DNA from: Chelonoidis abingdonii | Taxonomy: Eukaryota; Chordata; Testudines; Testudinidae | NCBI RefSeq assembly: GCF_003597395.2 | Contig: NC_133773.1 | Coordinates: 142,417,818-142,481,817 of the forward strand | Direction of reading: 5' to 3' | Length of the DNA stretch: 64,000 bases | Notes under the pieces: model-generated | The model's input: the letters and a program-made list of their open reading frames with translations, nothing else | The model's database searches: none | What the model was told of the DNA's origin: nothing | Translations under genes and position numbers: made by a program | In this document: positions 20,400 through 33,250 of the stretch, piece by piece | How the letters are laid out: every line of letters begins with the position of its first letter | How positions within the stretch are numbered: the first letter of the stretch is position 1

Positions 20400-22785
20400 G
20401 ATTTTAACAGGGACTTACACAACAATTTCTCCCTCCCTCCCTCTCCCTTAACCTGTGACTCCAGTGTCTTGGGGTTTGTTTGCTGTGTTGGAGAGGAGAA
20501 CTGGGAATCAATTAATTTGTTTTTCAAGTTAAATGAAAAGAGTTTCTCATAACCAGAGCCAAAGAAGGTGGCAGAACCTTTTGGCAAACAGACTTGTACT
20601 AGAGACCCTTGGCTTGAAATCTTTATACTATAGAGTGGATAAGTAGGGCTACTGGTTTGACTTGTTCATGGGGAGGATTCTAGCTATTCTATTCTATTCT
20701 ATATAGGTCCTCATACCACACTCATTGCTGGAGTATCTTAGCACCTTTCAGTAGAGCATTAAGCAATGTGACTGCACATCTGTCACATTTTTTTGTTCTC
20801 TCATCCTCTTCACAATGTGTGTACAGTGGAGTGTTTTCTTTTGGAGGGTTTATACACCCACATGTACCTACGTTACACAACCAAACGTACATACGCTGCT
20901 GTGTGTTTATATTAGAGATGACAAGGTCAAAGACGTGTTCCTAGCACTTAGAATGGAAAGTGATGAGGTTCGTGGTGGTCTTTAGTTCCTGAGGGAGTTC
21001 ATTTTGCTGTTTCCGACCGGCCTCTGAGAAACCTGTCTCCTGCACAGACAAGCTCTACCTTTATTTCAGAGAGTTCCATTGTGCCAGAGGAGAAAGATCA
21101 TTGACAACAGTAGGCTCTTTAGGTAACCTCAGCCCAGGCTGTTGAGTGCTTTGAAGATAAGGATTGAGACCTTGAACTTGGTTTGGTAGTGCAGGGAGTG
21201 GAGGACGAGTGTGATGTGCTCACGTTGCTCAGGAGATCTGCTACCGTGTTCTGTACCAGCTGGAGTTTGCTAAGGGCTTAAGGCTTCATGCCCAGATATG
21301 TCACCTTGCTGTAGTCCAGAAGGCAAAGGTCATAAAGTTCAAGACATTGGTTATATTGTTTTAATCAAAATATCCTTAATTCTGCAATAAAAACAGTTGA
21401 GCACCATTTATGCATAGTTTAAAATCGTCTCAAGCCACTGACTGGGCAAGGCACCAGCAGAGTGCTTTTACAATAATTTATTTTTGGCAGTGCCCAGAAC
21501 TTTCCAAACACTTTCCAAGGTTGGTCCCTGTCCCAAGGAGATCCCAGTTGAAGGACAGTCAGACGCGTAGATAGAGGTGAGGGAAAGGGGGAACAACAAC
21601 AGGCAATTTATGTACAAGACAGCTCAGTTCACTGTAGCTTCCCAGGGTCTTCAAGAGGGACTTACATGCAGGCAGGGTTGGGACGCTGTAGGTAAGCTCT
21701 GGGAGGTCATACCATGCACAGTGGGCCACATGGAAGAAAGCATAGGGTCACTGGGTATGGAACTGGACAATGGTCCGATGAGGCTGGTAATGTCGGCAGA
21801 GTGCAGGGGCTAAGGTAAATGTGTAGACAGCGTCAAAGTTTTACCGCCTTTAAGATGAGAGTTTCTTCTTTCTCTTAACCGCCCTTCTAGCCCAGATTTT
21901 AACATGACAGGTCTCCAGGCGTGTGGTGAAATGGCTCAGCTAACAGCACCCATGCCATGCTGAGGCTCCCACATGTCATAAGTCAAAGCTGTTTTTCCTT
22001 TTAAGAGGAAAATCCTGGAGTCCCTGGCTCTCCTCACAGCTGCCTTATCACAACCAAAGCACAGCATTCTCTTGGGTGACCCTCAACAGAGGGGTAGGGA
22101 TGGCTTGTAGGGCATCTAGGAGAAGCTTCCCCTGGGAACTGATTTTAAAAATAGAGGCCATCCAGCTGGCAAAATAAATGTGTTCATCAGGTAGATTTTT
22201 CTGATCCCTAGGGATAAATTGCTTGTGGCAGGGGTGGATTAGCAGGATCCTGATATGGGACAGTCCTATCAAGGACAGGAAAATCACCCCATACATTCCT
22301 TTTTTTTTGGAGGTACAGTTTTAACAAGGGGCTTTGAGTAGCTCCCTCCTGCTTGGGATGTGCCTCAGGATACTCAGGGCTTTGACCCACAAGAAATAAG
22401 ATTAATGTTCCTGCCCCATTGTAATTCTCAGTCTCTCATAATGTACGTATTAGCTATGATCCTCTTTATATTAAATACGACAAAACCCACAGAATCTGTC
22501 AGTCGGGAGATTTCAGTTAACTCCTGTCATATTTAGTTTAGCATCTAACACCTTCTTCTAGGCAAATACAGCTCTGGTTCACTGAACCTGATAACTCCTT
22601 TTTAGTACACCAAGTGACTTCCATATGGAATAAATTACAGTACCTCCTGAAAAACACCAGAGGCAGCTGCCAAATTATGCAAAATTTAAATCACTAATGA
22701 ACAATGTGATGAAAGTTGAATGAAGGTGTATTTGCAAGATCTACAACATACTGTATCTGTGGAGCAGATGTACTGTCTGCATAAG
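20400..22785. other. Intronic stretch, mostly unassigned
   Basis: A short attct tandem occurs at 20680-20700. The block 21120-21330 (ccttgaacttggtttggtag, then gtgatgtgctcacgttgctc) looks like an old LINE 3' part. The block 21440-21560 is SINE-like. No exon is supported. Confidence 0.4.
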
Positions 22786-22787
22786 TT

Positions 22788-22838
22788 GATATACACATAC
22801 ACACACACACACACACATATATATGTACATATATGCAT
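22788..22838. repeat. CA/TA microsatellite
   Basis: An uninterrupted (CA)n tract runs into (TA)n-like sequence with atgtacatat. The small ORFs across it are produced by the repeat. Confidence 0.9.
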
Positions 22839-22839
22839 G

Positions 22840-23710
22840 GGATCTTTAAGGTCTTTCTGTTTTAAATACATCTATCTCAGAATAATAATTTATACCTGGG
22901 CTCAATGAGCCAGAAGCTCCTCATGATGTCATTGGCTTGCTTGTATCCGCTGTGCGTCAGCAGCAAGATGCCAAAAAAGTAGGCATGAGGGCATTTTGAG
23001 GGGGAGTAGACAGACAAAGCTTAAAAAGAGAGGGAGAGAGACAGACAGAAGGAGAAAAGTGGTGGCAGTGGCAGGAAGAGAAATACTTTGCACATACATA
23101 GTGTCTTTCATCCAAAGATCAATTTGCAAATGTTAATTGTGCTTCACAGTCAAGTGTGAGGCAAGCAGCGCTGCTATGTGTGCCTCAGAAATGGGATGTA
23201 AATATGATCATTTTGCCGGAGCCCAGGCAGAGGAACAGAAGAGGCAAGGCCCATATTTTCAAAGGTGGCTTCTAATTCTAGGTACTTGTGTTTTGGTTCC
23301 CAGCTTTAGGAACGCTGGGTCTGATTCACCATAGAATTGCCTTGACAATTGTTTGCCCCATTGCAAAGCGGGTATAAAATCCTACTGTTCTGATTTTCTA
23401 GTGTTTTGCACTCATTTTCCACTGGTGTAAACGACAATGCAAGATGCCAGTAGCAATGTATTGGGCTCAATGCATCCAAAGCTGAGCACCCAAAAATTGG
23501 AGCAAATCAGAATTAGAGGCCACTTTGGAAAATTTGTGCTGATCTGATCCATTTTGAATCACAGAGGGCTCAAGTGGGATATCCCTATTTGCACTGAGTC
23601 ATATCAGACTCCACAAGTAGCCTTGTTGATTTTAATGGAACTACTGATAGTGCAAGGTACTGTTCGTTCCCTGGGAGTATGATCATCACAATCTGGCCCG
23701 AAGCACGTCA
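22840..23710. other. Intronic stretch with short palindromic repeats
   Basis: Pieces of the palindromic family occur near 23250-23320 and 23400-23520. A purine-rich run lies at 23015-23080. Nothing else was recognised. Confidence 0.4.
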
Positions 23711-23711
23711 G

Positions 23712-24076
23712 AGCTGATCTACACTGAAAAATTACAATGGCTTTGGTACATCTCTCCGGGGTGTAGTTAAAGGCCGATCTAACCCCCGATGTAGATAGAA
23801 GAATTCTCCTGTCGATAGAGCCAGTGGTGCTGGAGCAACTTTTGTAGTGGGGGTGCTGAAGGCAGAAACCACGTGTTTAGGTTGTTATTCCTACTTCAAA
23901 CCAGGGGGTGCAGCAACACCCCCCACAGACCCCTAGTTCCAGCACCTTTGGCCCTAGCTACCCCCTCTTAGGAAGGTGGATTAACTACAGCAGCGGGCTA
24001 ACCCCTCCTGTTGCTGAAGCGTCTATGCTGATGCAGTGCAGCAGTGCCGCTGTATCATTTTAAGTGTAGACATAGC
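23712..24076. mobile_element. GTCTACACT-type MITE carrying a nested MITE
   Basis: The ends gctgatctacactg (about 23713) and agtgtagacatagc (up to about 24076) are inverted repeats of the same type as 8867-9524. Bases 23822-23950 inside it are a separate element with ends CAGTGGTGCTGGA and complement CAAAGGTGCTGGA, hAT-like termini. Confidence 0.65.
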
Positions 24077-24238
24077 GTATGTCTACACTACCTGCCGGAT
24101 TGGTGGGTAGTGATCGATCTATCGGGGATCAATTTATCGCGTCTAGCGTAGACGTGATAAATCGATCCCCGATCGCTCTGCCGTCGACTCCTGTACGCCA
24201 CCATTGTGAGAGGCAGAAGCAGAGTCGACGGGCCGTAG
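24077..24238. mobile_element. Truncated MITE with a strong hairpin
   Basis: It starts gtatgtctacactacc directly after the previous MITE. It contains a 25-bp-arm hairpin: 24121-24145 pairs with 24149-24173 (two mismatches) around a 3-base loop gcg. The opposite end is missing; a MIR remnant follows at 24239. Confidence 0.65.
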
Positions 24239-24330
24239 TCTCAGTGACAGAGCTGTTAATAGGACCTAGGAGTCTTGACTTCCAGTTCTGTACTCTAACA
24301 GCTGAGCAAGGCTCCCAATTTATTTAACAG
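24239..24330 (-). mobile_element. MIR/CORE-SINE 5' part
   Basis: In antisense the text gtgacagagctgttaatagg, acctaggagtcttgact, then tctaacagctgagcaagg corresponds to the tRNA-like head of MIR. Confidence 0.6.
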
Positions 24331-27312
24331 GAAATAAACTAGTTCACTATTTAACAAAGAGTGAATTCATTCTTTTTTCTGGTATGAGATGATTGCTTTG
24401 CAAACAGGAGGTTGTGGAACATCTAGCAATTGAAATCAGATATAGATTTTAGTTGGGGGGGAGCCAGTTGTTGGGTTATTAGACAGCATTCCAGTTCCCT
24501 CTCTGCAAAATCCGGAAGACAACGTTGAGCTAAATGTTATTTTGAAAACTGATTTGAGGACAAAGATCCTTAGGGCAGAAAGAAAAGTGATCCTTCTCCA
24601 CTAATTATGAATCATTTATCCTGAACTTCACAAATTTTAGAATCCAAGTCCCAATTAAGACATTACACTTCATGTGTTAATTAGTTTTTTTTTCTTTAAA
24701 TCAAGCCATAACTCTTCTTAATTAGGAGGTTATAGCCATAGTAATTTGAACTGGCCTGAGTTTAAAACACTCCTGGAAGTCACACCTGGGAGCTGTACCA
24801 GTGATCATTTTAAATTGGTTTAGTTTTGACTTGGGTGATTATAAGGACCCCAACCGAGCAGTAATTAAAAAGGGGGCAGCTTCCAAATTAAAGTGCCAGG
24901 GTGGTGTAAGCAGTGATGTCTGGGTTCTAAACTGTGCTCCAGGGAAGCCAGAAAGAGACCAGTCTCTACAAGTTTCTCAGTAAGGGCTCTAATGGATCAT
25001 GACATTTTAAGCACAAGTTGAATGCATCAGTTCCAGCAATCTCCTCTCTCCCAGAGAGAGGGGACCAGTTATCCACTTTTCATTGCTGGCAATTCTTGAA
25101 GGGTCGTTTTCCTGTAGAATAATCTTAGAATTTTGTTATAATATAATTAAGGGCCTGATCCTGAACCTCTTACACAAACACAACTCCTGTTGCCTTCAAC
25201 AGGAATTCTGCCTGAACATAGGCTACAAGGATTGCGCTTAAATCCTTTTCCAGGCTACTGATCACAGAACAGATGAATATGGGATAACACGGGACCAGCT
25301 TACAGAGTGCACACTTAATGTAGAGCAGTGTTGTCTCCACTCACCATTAGTGAGGAGTTATGACTCTGGAGGAGAAAAAAGCTATGGTTGATTTACATCA
25401 GTTCAGGGTCTGGCCCTATTTTTATTCCCAAGCTTTACTCAAAGGAAAAATACAAATGCAGCTCTCAGCCACCACCATTGGTGAGACTGAGAGCACCTCA
25501 GGTGCTCGGCTAGCCACTTCTCTTGATGTAGAGAGTTGCTTCACTTCATGCCATTTGTGACCTTACAGTGCTGTCTTGTGCACAGTCAGGCTGATCAGAG
25601 ACACAAATGGAAAGAAGAAATGTGAAAAGCCCTGGGTGATGATTTAAATGAAAGGTAGGAAAGGCACTCAAGAAAACAGGATTCTGTTCTCTACACAGCT
25701 ACTGATCTGCTGGGTGTCCTGGGGCAAGTCCCTTCCCTTCTCCAGGCCTTATTTCTCCTCCCACCCTCGGTCTGTCTTGCAGTTAAGATTGTACGCTCTT
25801 TGGGGCAGGGTCTGTCTTCACTGCAAAGTTCACTCAGGCTCGTACTCGGGTCTTGTCCCTAACCCCTATCCTGTCCACATACAAAGCCCTCTCACCTGAG
25901 TTTGGCAGTGCTTCAGACCCAGACTAGCTGGTCCGGCTGAGTCTGAGAGTTAGAGCCCGCGTTCTGCTTTCATTCGTGCTGGTAACCCACCTGCTTTGGA
26001 GTGAGGATGCATGCTTGAGTGCTGATTGTCCTTCGGTGCCTTCCCACAATTTCCCCCGCTTGTGCTCAGAAGGACTGATAAGTTCTCCCACAACTCATAG
26101 GGAAAGAATTATAGATTGGTTCAGCTTACTGCAGCGCAAAGAACCATGGGTTATGTCCCCAGAAGTCCTAGTGATGTGTACCAGTGAGGGTACAGTAACT
26201 TAGGTATTATGGCTTGGCAAGGTGCAGCTCACATCCAGGCTAAGCTAACCCAGGTGCTTAGATGCAGGTGCTGATCACCTGAGTTAATTCTACGGTGAAG
26301 GTAGGACATGGGCTTCTAGCACCTGCTGTAATACAAATAGTCAATAATAACTTGAAGGTAGGAAAAGCTATGGTATTTGGCCCTCTAAGTTGGTGTATCT
26401 TGCACAGAGCAGTAAGAAAAGCAACCAACAAGAGGGTCTACATCAAAGTAGCCCCACCGTACTTCAACTTGCACATTTTTTTCAGCTGCTATGTGCATAA
26501 GTTACACACTGGTAAGTGTATATAAGGAACTCTCAGTTGGAGTAAGGGGGAGGGACTCATCCTTGTGATGATTTCCCTTAGCTGGCTACGGGAGAATTCC
26601 CTGGTGCAGGCACTGTGTAAGGCAGCTGCAAACACCCCCCTTTGGAGGGCATACCAAGCTGAGGCTGGGAACGGGGTGGGGAGGGCATGGTATGGCTGGG
26701 GTCGTAGCAGATGGCACTATGGCTATTTTGAGCAGCTCCAGGTTATGAGTTGCAAGGCTGCATCAACTTACAGAAATTCCTTCAGTTATGTGGGCACAGC
26801 AACCCCCTGCTAGCCCAGACAGGGCTACAGCTTTGTGTGCTGGGTCCCCAAGGGACTCGGTATGCAATTGCATCCAGCGGGTCCAGCCTACACCGGCCTA
26901 GGCACATCACCTCCGAGTTAGGCCAGTTCACTTCAATGGAACTACTCAGGCCTGCAGGATTGTCCCCTTGTGTGTGCATAACTCCCTGTGGGGCAGATTA
27001 TGGTGCTCGTACTCACCAGGAGTAGCATTGTCCTTTGTGAGTGGATCTCATTAGGACCGCTCCCAGAGCAGGGTACCACTTAATATGAGTAAGGGCCAGA
27101 GACCTGGTCCTTTCTCATGAATGTTTTGCCAGGAAGTCCTGAGCCAGGGAGACGATCGGATCTCGAGGCAGGATTTGGAGTCAGTCACAGACAGAGAGAC
27201 TGCTCCACTGCTCCTTGTGCAGCACTAACAAAGCAGCAGAGCTTGTTTGGATGATGGCGCGGGGTAACCTGGTGTGTCCGTCCAACTAATAAAGTCTTGT
27301 TCCTCTTTACAG
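24331..27312. other. Intronic stretch before the SFXN5 penultimate exon
   Basis: A MIR-type SINE lies at 25665-25840 (gtcctggggcaagtccc, then ctctttggggcagggtctgt). A palindromic fragment lies near 25150-25220. The rest to 27312 is unassigned. The polypyrimidine tract and candidate branch site sit at 27280-27312. Confidence 0.45.
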
Positions 27313-27430
27313 AACATCTCTCCTGCGATCCCGTCCCCGGATGGTTCTCCCAGTGCAAGGCCTTGTGTGCCTCGCAGCCTTTGGCCTGGCTCTTCCCTTG
27401 GCCATCAGTCTCTTTCCACAGATGTCGGAG
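27313..27430 (+). CDS. SFXN5: SFXN5 penultimate coding exon
   Basis: This is the penultimate coding exon of sideroflexin-5. Its first base completes the split lysine codon from the previous exon, and 39 codons follow. The peptide includes [18 protein letters not shown], which looks like a transmembrane helix, followed by PQMSE, the conserved junction to the last exon. Basic residues (RSRPR) precede the helix, as in mammalian SFXN5. The acceptor is ctctttacag ending at 27312, with a plausible branch site (aactaat) about 25-30 bases upstream. The donor is gtcagt at 27431, slightly off consensus at +3 but acceptable. The exon ends in phase 0, which matches the isoleucine codon opening the exon at 54799. 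No frame damage is visible. The match to SFXN5 rests on recognition of the protein, not on a search. Confidence 0.95.
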
Positions 27431-28819
27431 GTCAGTGCACGTCTAGTCTGTGTTACACTGTGCAGCGCAAAGCAGAGGAGTAGTAGCTCCATTGAAGTCA
27501 CCACAACGTGGCAGCTTGTTTGCCTCCCCCAGCTAATGGTTGGCGAGATTTTTTCAGGTGATCACAACCACAGCAGCCAACAGGATCTAAAAGCTCACTC
27601 AGGCTAACGCTTTTGGAGAAGCCACCAGCCAGAAGAGTCATTGGGAAGGTTGGTTGTTTCTAGCCTACACGTACAGAGGGCATGTTGACGTGGCAGTTTA
27701 GCGAGAGAGGGCATGTGTGCAGGTGTGGGTTTGGTATGTGGAGAACACAGTGAATCACAAAAATGGATTGCTCTGTTGAATGTTTGATTGCTACCAGACC
27801 TTCCTGTTCTTTGGCAGTCAGCTGTTGTCTCCTTGACTTAAATATGTGCTTGGTCTTGTTATATATATGGCCTCTGGCGTGCACATCACAGCTTGCTCAG
27901 CACATGGCAGTGCTCGCATTGTCAGTAACAATGGCTGGATGCATACGGAGAACCATGTTCATCTTTTATTGTCATGTGGGTTTTCCTTTCCTTTAGCTGG
28001 TGATTGGATCATACAACAATACCTGCCCTGGGTGATCAAAAAGAGGGGTGGTGATTTTGTTATATTTATTACAAAGGATTTGATTCCTGAGGTTTGGATC
28101 AAATTAAGTGAAGGCTGAAGTTAACCAGTGATGAACTGAGTAGAAAGTCCTATGTTCCATGCAAGAAATATACGGTTTAAATATGACACATGGCACCATT
28201 CCTGTTTGGCCTCCCTTCCCCTCCCATCCTTTTTTTCTCCCATAGGAGTTAATTGGTTCACCTACTTCTGTCTTGAGGATTCTTAGGCTGTGCAGTAATC
28301 AGTTTTAACACATATTAATTGCAGGGAGGAGCGGGGACACAAAACGTTTAAATGAGGCATTTGAAAAAATGTACTTGGAAAGAATCCTCTCTGCTTGTAC
28401 TTAAAGGGTAGCAGCTGTAGTCAAGAGTAACGCTTTAAAGACGACATTGTGGCCCTCCATAGTTATTCTCTTTCAGTGATTCTAAGTCAAATGTGCTCTG
28501 TTCACAAGTCAAACAATGTTTGTGATTCTACCTGATGGCCCTGACAACTCACCCTGGGCTCCGAGAGTCAAGCTGGGTTCATTCTCTTTCATTAGCATCC
28601 ATAGTAAAGATTATGTGGTCAGAACTGAGCTGCCTCTTTTGCTTCTGGTGCATCAGGAAGAACACAGTCCTGCTCACTCTCCCATGTCTGTGTTGTCTCC
28701 GGAGTATTCATGTAGTGAACATTTGTTTTTGTCTATAAAGCAAGCCTCTATGACCGGAAGACACACAAGGAGCAGATACGTGTTCTTGCAGCTTCTCTGA
28801 GTATTCCACCTTCTCCATT

Positions 28820-29420
28820 TCATCTCTAGATTGTATCTTCAGGGCAGGGACTGTCTTTGCTCTGTGTCTTGTGCAGCACAGTGCACATTGTTGGTGCCTA
28901 ACAACAAGAATGTGTTAGATTGTGTTAGATTTCACTTTTCAGCCAAAAGCCACACTTCAAAGCCAGTTTGATGTTCTCTTGCTTACGGGGTCACCAAAAT
29001 GCCAGTCAAAAGAAGATGGGATGCTTAACTGTTTTGTAGCAGAAACCATTCAAGTAAAACTGGAACGGGTCCAATCACAACTGCCACTGAAATTCCTTGG
29101 GCCTAAATTCCTTGGGATAGTCATTAAGGCTTAAATTTTCAAAAATGTCCACTAATTGTGGGTGACTCATTGTTTGGGTCTCCATCTTAAGGCACCTAAG
29201 GCCTGATTTCCAGAGGCGATGAGCACCCAATCAAGCCACAGGTATCTAAAGTTTGTTATCCAAAAGTTGAAGCATCCAAAATTATATGCCCTCTGTGAAG
29301 GTTTGAGCCTTAAGAAAAGAGAAAAAGGTCCGTGCCTTAGTTTTCCTATCTGAAAAACGAGTCTAACAGTGCTTACGGACATCTGTAAGGCACTTTGAGC
29401 TCTTTGGGTGCTATTATTGA
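28820..29420 (+). mobile_element. SINE fragments (two)
   Basis: 28820-28905 carries ttgtatcttcagggcaggg, actgtctttgctctg and gtgcctaacaac, the 3' part of an old SINE. 29325-29420 carries gccttagttttcctatctg and aaggcactttgagctctttg, a MIR 3' end. A palindromic gatgagcaccc piece lies between them. Confidence 0.6.
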
Positions 29421-31739
29421 TATTTTGGTCTGACAGGTTATATTGATGTTAATGGCCATATCAATCCCAGCTCTGTTTAAATTACAGAGAAAAATTAATG
29501 TCTATCTTGTATCAAAGACTATTACAATTGCAAACAATGGGGACTTTTAAAATGGTACAAAGATTAATTGAAAATGACCTTCTAAAAGCAAAAAAAGTGT
29601 TAGCTACAGTGTAAACATGAATCAGAGCTGATTAGCCACTAAAACAGAGTGATGTGCTCTCTGCCCACACAGCGTGTCAGTGAAGGGAAGCCATTACAGC
29701 CAGTAGTGTATTGCTCATTATCCGCTGGGTTCTCAGCTCTGGTCCCTCAGCTTCAAGAGAATTGAGGTCCTGCTGTGGGAACTTTGAGGTATCAAGCATT
29801 TTTATATTCAGTCTTATCAAACTCCCAGTCTTTTACAAAATGTTTCCATTTGCTGAAGGGTGTGTGTAAATCTCCAGTCCTGCAGAATCTGATTCTGATC
29901 TGTTTAATGGCTGATGAGCTTTGAAGATGTTCAGCACCTAGGAAATGAATGAAGTAGATCAGTTCTCTTAAACCATAATCTCTTTAGAGCCAATTCTTCC
30001 CAGACTTGGCTAGGGATCCTGTCACAGCCCATCAATCCTGAATCTCAATTCAGGATCTGAGCGTGTGATGTGTTTGACTTATGTGTGTGCACTAGTGGCC
30101 CACGAAATCTGCCACACCTGCTTCCTCTCCCGGCTATGCTAGCAGACCTTCCTATGTGGCTGGATACGAACTCTGTGCCCAGTGCTACAAGTATTTGTTT
30201 TGTTTGTGGAGGTAGTAGGTTCAAAGCAGCTATAGATCGGACATTAGAGGCAGTCCACTTGTAACAAGCTATGTCCATGGAGCAAATGGAGTGTAACCAG
30301 AGTATTCTGCTCCAAAGAAGGGCCATTTAAAATAACAGTATATTTGCATGTACTACCCTGCTGACGTCGGTGATTAAATCTGATTCACTATTAAGCTCTC
30401 TCTTAGCTTAGGAGCTTCAGTGGCTTTTTGTTCTCAATTTAGTTTAGTGGACCGAAGTGGGGAGCCTAGTTCGTTTAATGTATTTATTTTGATTGTGTTG
30501 AGCTCCCATCGTTGACTCTGAGCACTTTACAAAACGTACAAGAAACAGTATTGCACAGAGTTAAAGCCCTGTAACATATTTAAAGGGGTGCCCCAGCAAC
30601 CAATGCAAAAACCAGAGACCTTAATAGCAATTCCTATCATCAATCCTCTACTTCCCCATCCTATCTAACTGCTTGCTCCTCATAGGCCTGAGAAAAATGG
30701 TGAGTTTTGCCACATTCTGAAGATTAATGAAGCAGGCCATTTGGCTGGCTTTTTAAGCCGTAAGATTTGATTCTGCTTTCATTTACACCAACATAGGTCA
30801 GAAATAGCTGCCTCAGAGTCAGTGGAGTTAAAAGCCAGTGTAAGTGAAATCAGAATCTGGCCTTAAAACTGTCTACATAGACATTAGAATAGTAGCTCTT
30901 GAGTTGATCAACCAAGCTTTGGGAAAGTTAGTGCATCAAAATTATCTTGGACCCATATCTAATCAAGGGCAGAGCCCTAGGCGTTCTCTGATTCACTTCA
31001 TACTGCAGACCTGTGCTCCAGAAGCTCAATTTTCTTTTCTATTTCTTTTCTTTTTTTTTTTTGCCCTTATGGTTGTGAAGATAACCCTGAAAACAGGCAC
31101 CAAGTGTAAACCAGTGCAGTGATATTTCCTTGGGTCTGCAGCAAGTCTAAAACATTATGGGAATATGGTGGGAATTATCCCATTAATCTCAAGAGGGTGT
31201 TGACTCTGAAACCTAATTGCAGCATTAAGTATTTCACTGCAGATCACTTTAGCAGAAATACCCAGTTAATATTCTTAGCTCACAGTCTCAAACTGCTTCC
31301 CATGACTCTTGCAGCATCTCTTGCCCAGCTGCTGTTACCTCCAGCATATTCACTGACTGTCCCTCCAGTGCAGGTATGCGTTGCCTGTACAAACATCTGC
31401 AACATATCCAACACTGAAAATGGGAATTGTATAAAATCAGTTGAATTCAGCATCCCAATAAATAAGCCAGGGGCTACCCTACTGAGTTCATTGTTCACAT
31501 GCATATTTAATTAACTCAGACCCCACATTTTCTATTTAAAAGAAACTGCTGCACAATTTCCAGTCTGCTGCACCTGCAGAGTCCAGGAATCTTGCTGCCG
31601 AAGCCAGGTCCAGCATGCTGTGTAGTGCACGGGGCTCTGGTTACAAGGGCTGAAGCATTTGGAAGAGGAGTCAGTGACAGATAGACCCAGGCCCCATCAC
31701 AGGCTCCGTTTAAAGACTTCTAGTAGCTGACTAGATGTA
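29421..31739. other. Intronic stretch, few repeats
   Basis: Fragments of old SINEs (30500-30560, gagcactttacaaaac) and of the ttacacca palindromic repeat (30775-30860) are visible, with a T-run at 31040-31065. No exon is supported. Confidence 0.4.
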
Positions 31740-32090
31740 GGACAAACCATCACCAAGAATGAGGCTGATGCTGATTGCAATTGAAATTCTTTTCTTAAAA
31801 ATAATCTTCCCTTCGGCTCTCCAGGGCAAGAGGAAAAACATCTAAAATACAAGACTGAGCTATTGTTTTCCAATCTGTTTCAGCCTTCATCTTGTTGGCA
31901 GGCTGCATTAGAAAAGCAAAAGGTTAATGAGCCAATGTGCAGTGGGATTATTGCAGTAAAGATGACAGTGAACCAGTAATTACTAATTAGATGCAGTTTA
32001 ACAGGAGGAACAAGTGAAATCTCCTCTTCACCAACTGTCAATAATTAGCAGATTTGGTGAGGTTGAAATGTGTCCACAGTTAAAAGGCTG
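31740..32090. promoter_or_regulatory. Candidate conserved non-coding element with TAAT motifs
   Basis: This is a repeat-free AT-rich block with clustered homeodomain-type cores: TAATTACTAATTA (31977-31989), ATAATTAG (32041-32048), gttaatgag (31923-31931). Composition and absence of repeats suggest, but do not prove, conservation. No alignment was possible. Confidence 0.3.
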
Positions 32091-32689
32091 ATTTTTTAAT
32101 GAAATGGCACTTGACAAAAAGAGCTGTATGGAGGTCACAGCTATAGCCCTCCAGAAGCATCCTTATATCGTACTTAGGAATGAAATCAGATGCAAGGCAG
32201 CAGGGGTTCTCCAAGCAACCCTCTCCCCCTTAGGACTGCCTTGCTTGAGGGGGTTCTCCTCAGTAGTTTTGTCCAACATGGAGGGGAGTGGGGGAAAGGA
32301 TTTGCCAGCTGCTGGGGGTGGGGAAATGTTTAAGAAGTGAGAAGTATGGTGATTTGTCTTTAGTCCCAGGCATGAGGGATGGTGTCCTTAGATGCTGATG
32401 GCTTTAGGCAGCGTAAAAGCTCATTGGCCAAAACTGACATTTATCGTCAAGGTTGGCCTTGAAAACTGCCCTTCTTGTGACAAGTGCCCTGAGGTTCTGA
32501 ATGTCCACAAATGTCGCAAGTCACATTTTTTGGTTACAGGCTCACGACTTTATGGTTTTATTTGGCTTGGGCTTCACTTGAGTTGAAGTAATTTGACAGA
32601 TGTGAGGGCTGAACCAACAATCTTTATTATTTGTCATATAGTGGTAGAGAAACCATTTCATTCTGCACAGTGTTAGGATCATGCCCTAC

Positions 32690-32890
32690 TTATTAGCCAG
32701 GATGAGCAGGGATGGTGTCCCCAGCCTCTGTTGGCCTGAAGCTGGGAATGGGCGACAGGGGATGGATCACTTGATGATTGCCTGTTCTGTTCATTCCTTC
32801 TGGGGCACCTGGCATTTGACACTGTCAGAAGACAGGATACTGGGCTAGATGGACCTTTGCTCTGACTCAGTCTAGCTGTTCTTATAAGCT
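32690..32890 (+). mobile_element. CR1 LINE 3' terminus
   Basis: The text ctgggaatgggcgacagggg, tctggggcacctggcatttg and gctgttcttataa is the CR1 3' UTR, nearly identical in layout to 41330-41480. Confidence 0.9.
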
Positions 32891-33004
32891 ATGGGGAGGA
32901 TCTTGTTCTCTCATTGGGCCATTCTTTACCTTTTATTTTGGCATCTGGGACTGTTTAATTTAGATGGAAGGATACATCTGCTCTACTGGATCCCACCCCA
33001 GTAA

Positions 33005-33250
33005 CCAAAGGAGGGAGCATGGTCTACTGGTTAAAGCATGGGACTGGGAGTCAGGAGACCAGTGTTTTAGTCCCAGCTCTGATTCTGTGTGTGACCCTGA
33101 GCAAATCACTTCGTTATCTGTACCTCAGTTTTCCCCATCTGTAAAATGGGACTAATACTGACCTACCTCCCAGGCCTGTTGTGAGGCTTAATTGTCTTTT
33201 CACCAGAGCCGCTGGAAGCTCTTTATAGAGTGCTCTAGACTGATAAAGTG
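33005..33250 (+). mobile_element. MIR/CORE-SINE copy
   Basis: It has the tRNA-like head (ggttaaagcatgggactgg, gagtcaggagaccagtgttt), cctcagttttccccatctg and a tail with tgttgtgaggcttaattg. It is full-layout MIR in sense orientation. Confidence 0.9.

Larger units (their letters stand above)
10428..27312 (+). other. SFXN5: SFXN5 intron, about 16.9 kb, phase 2
   Basis: The intron starts gtaagtg and ends ctctttacag. It interrupts a lysine codon after its second base. It contains the foldback at 10537, a TTAA MITE inside a SINE, a CR1 end, the palindromic hAT at 17156-18780, nested MITEs near 24 kb and MIR copies, all described separately. No additional exon with convincing splice sites was seen. 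Confidence 0.9.

Noticed and set aside
22686..22908. Tyr/Thr/His-rich ORFs on both strands
   Set aside because: Produced by translation of the CA/TA microsatellite.
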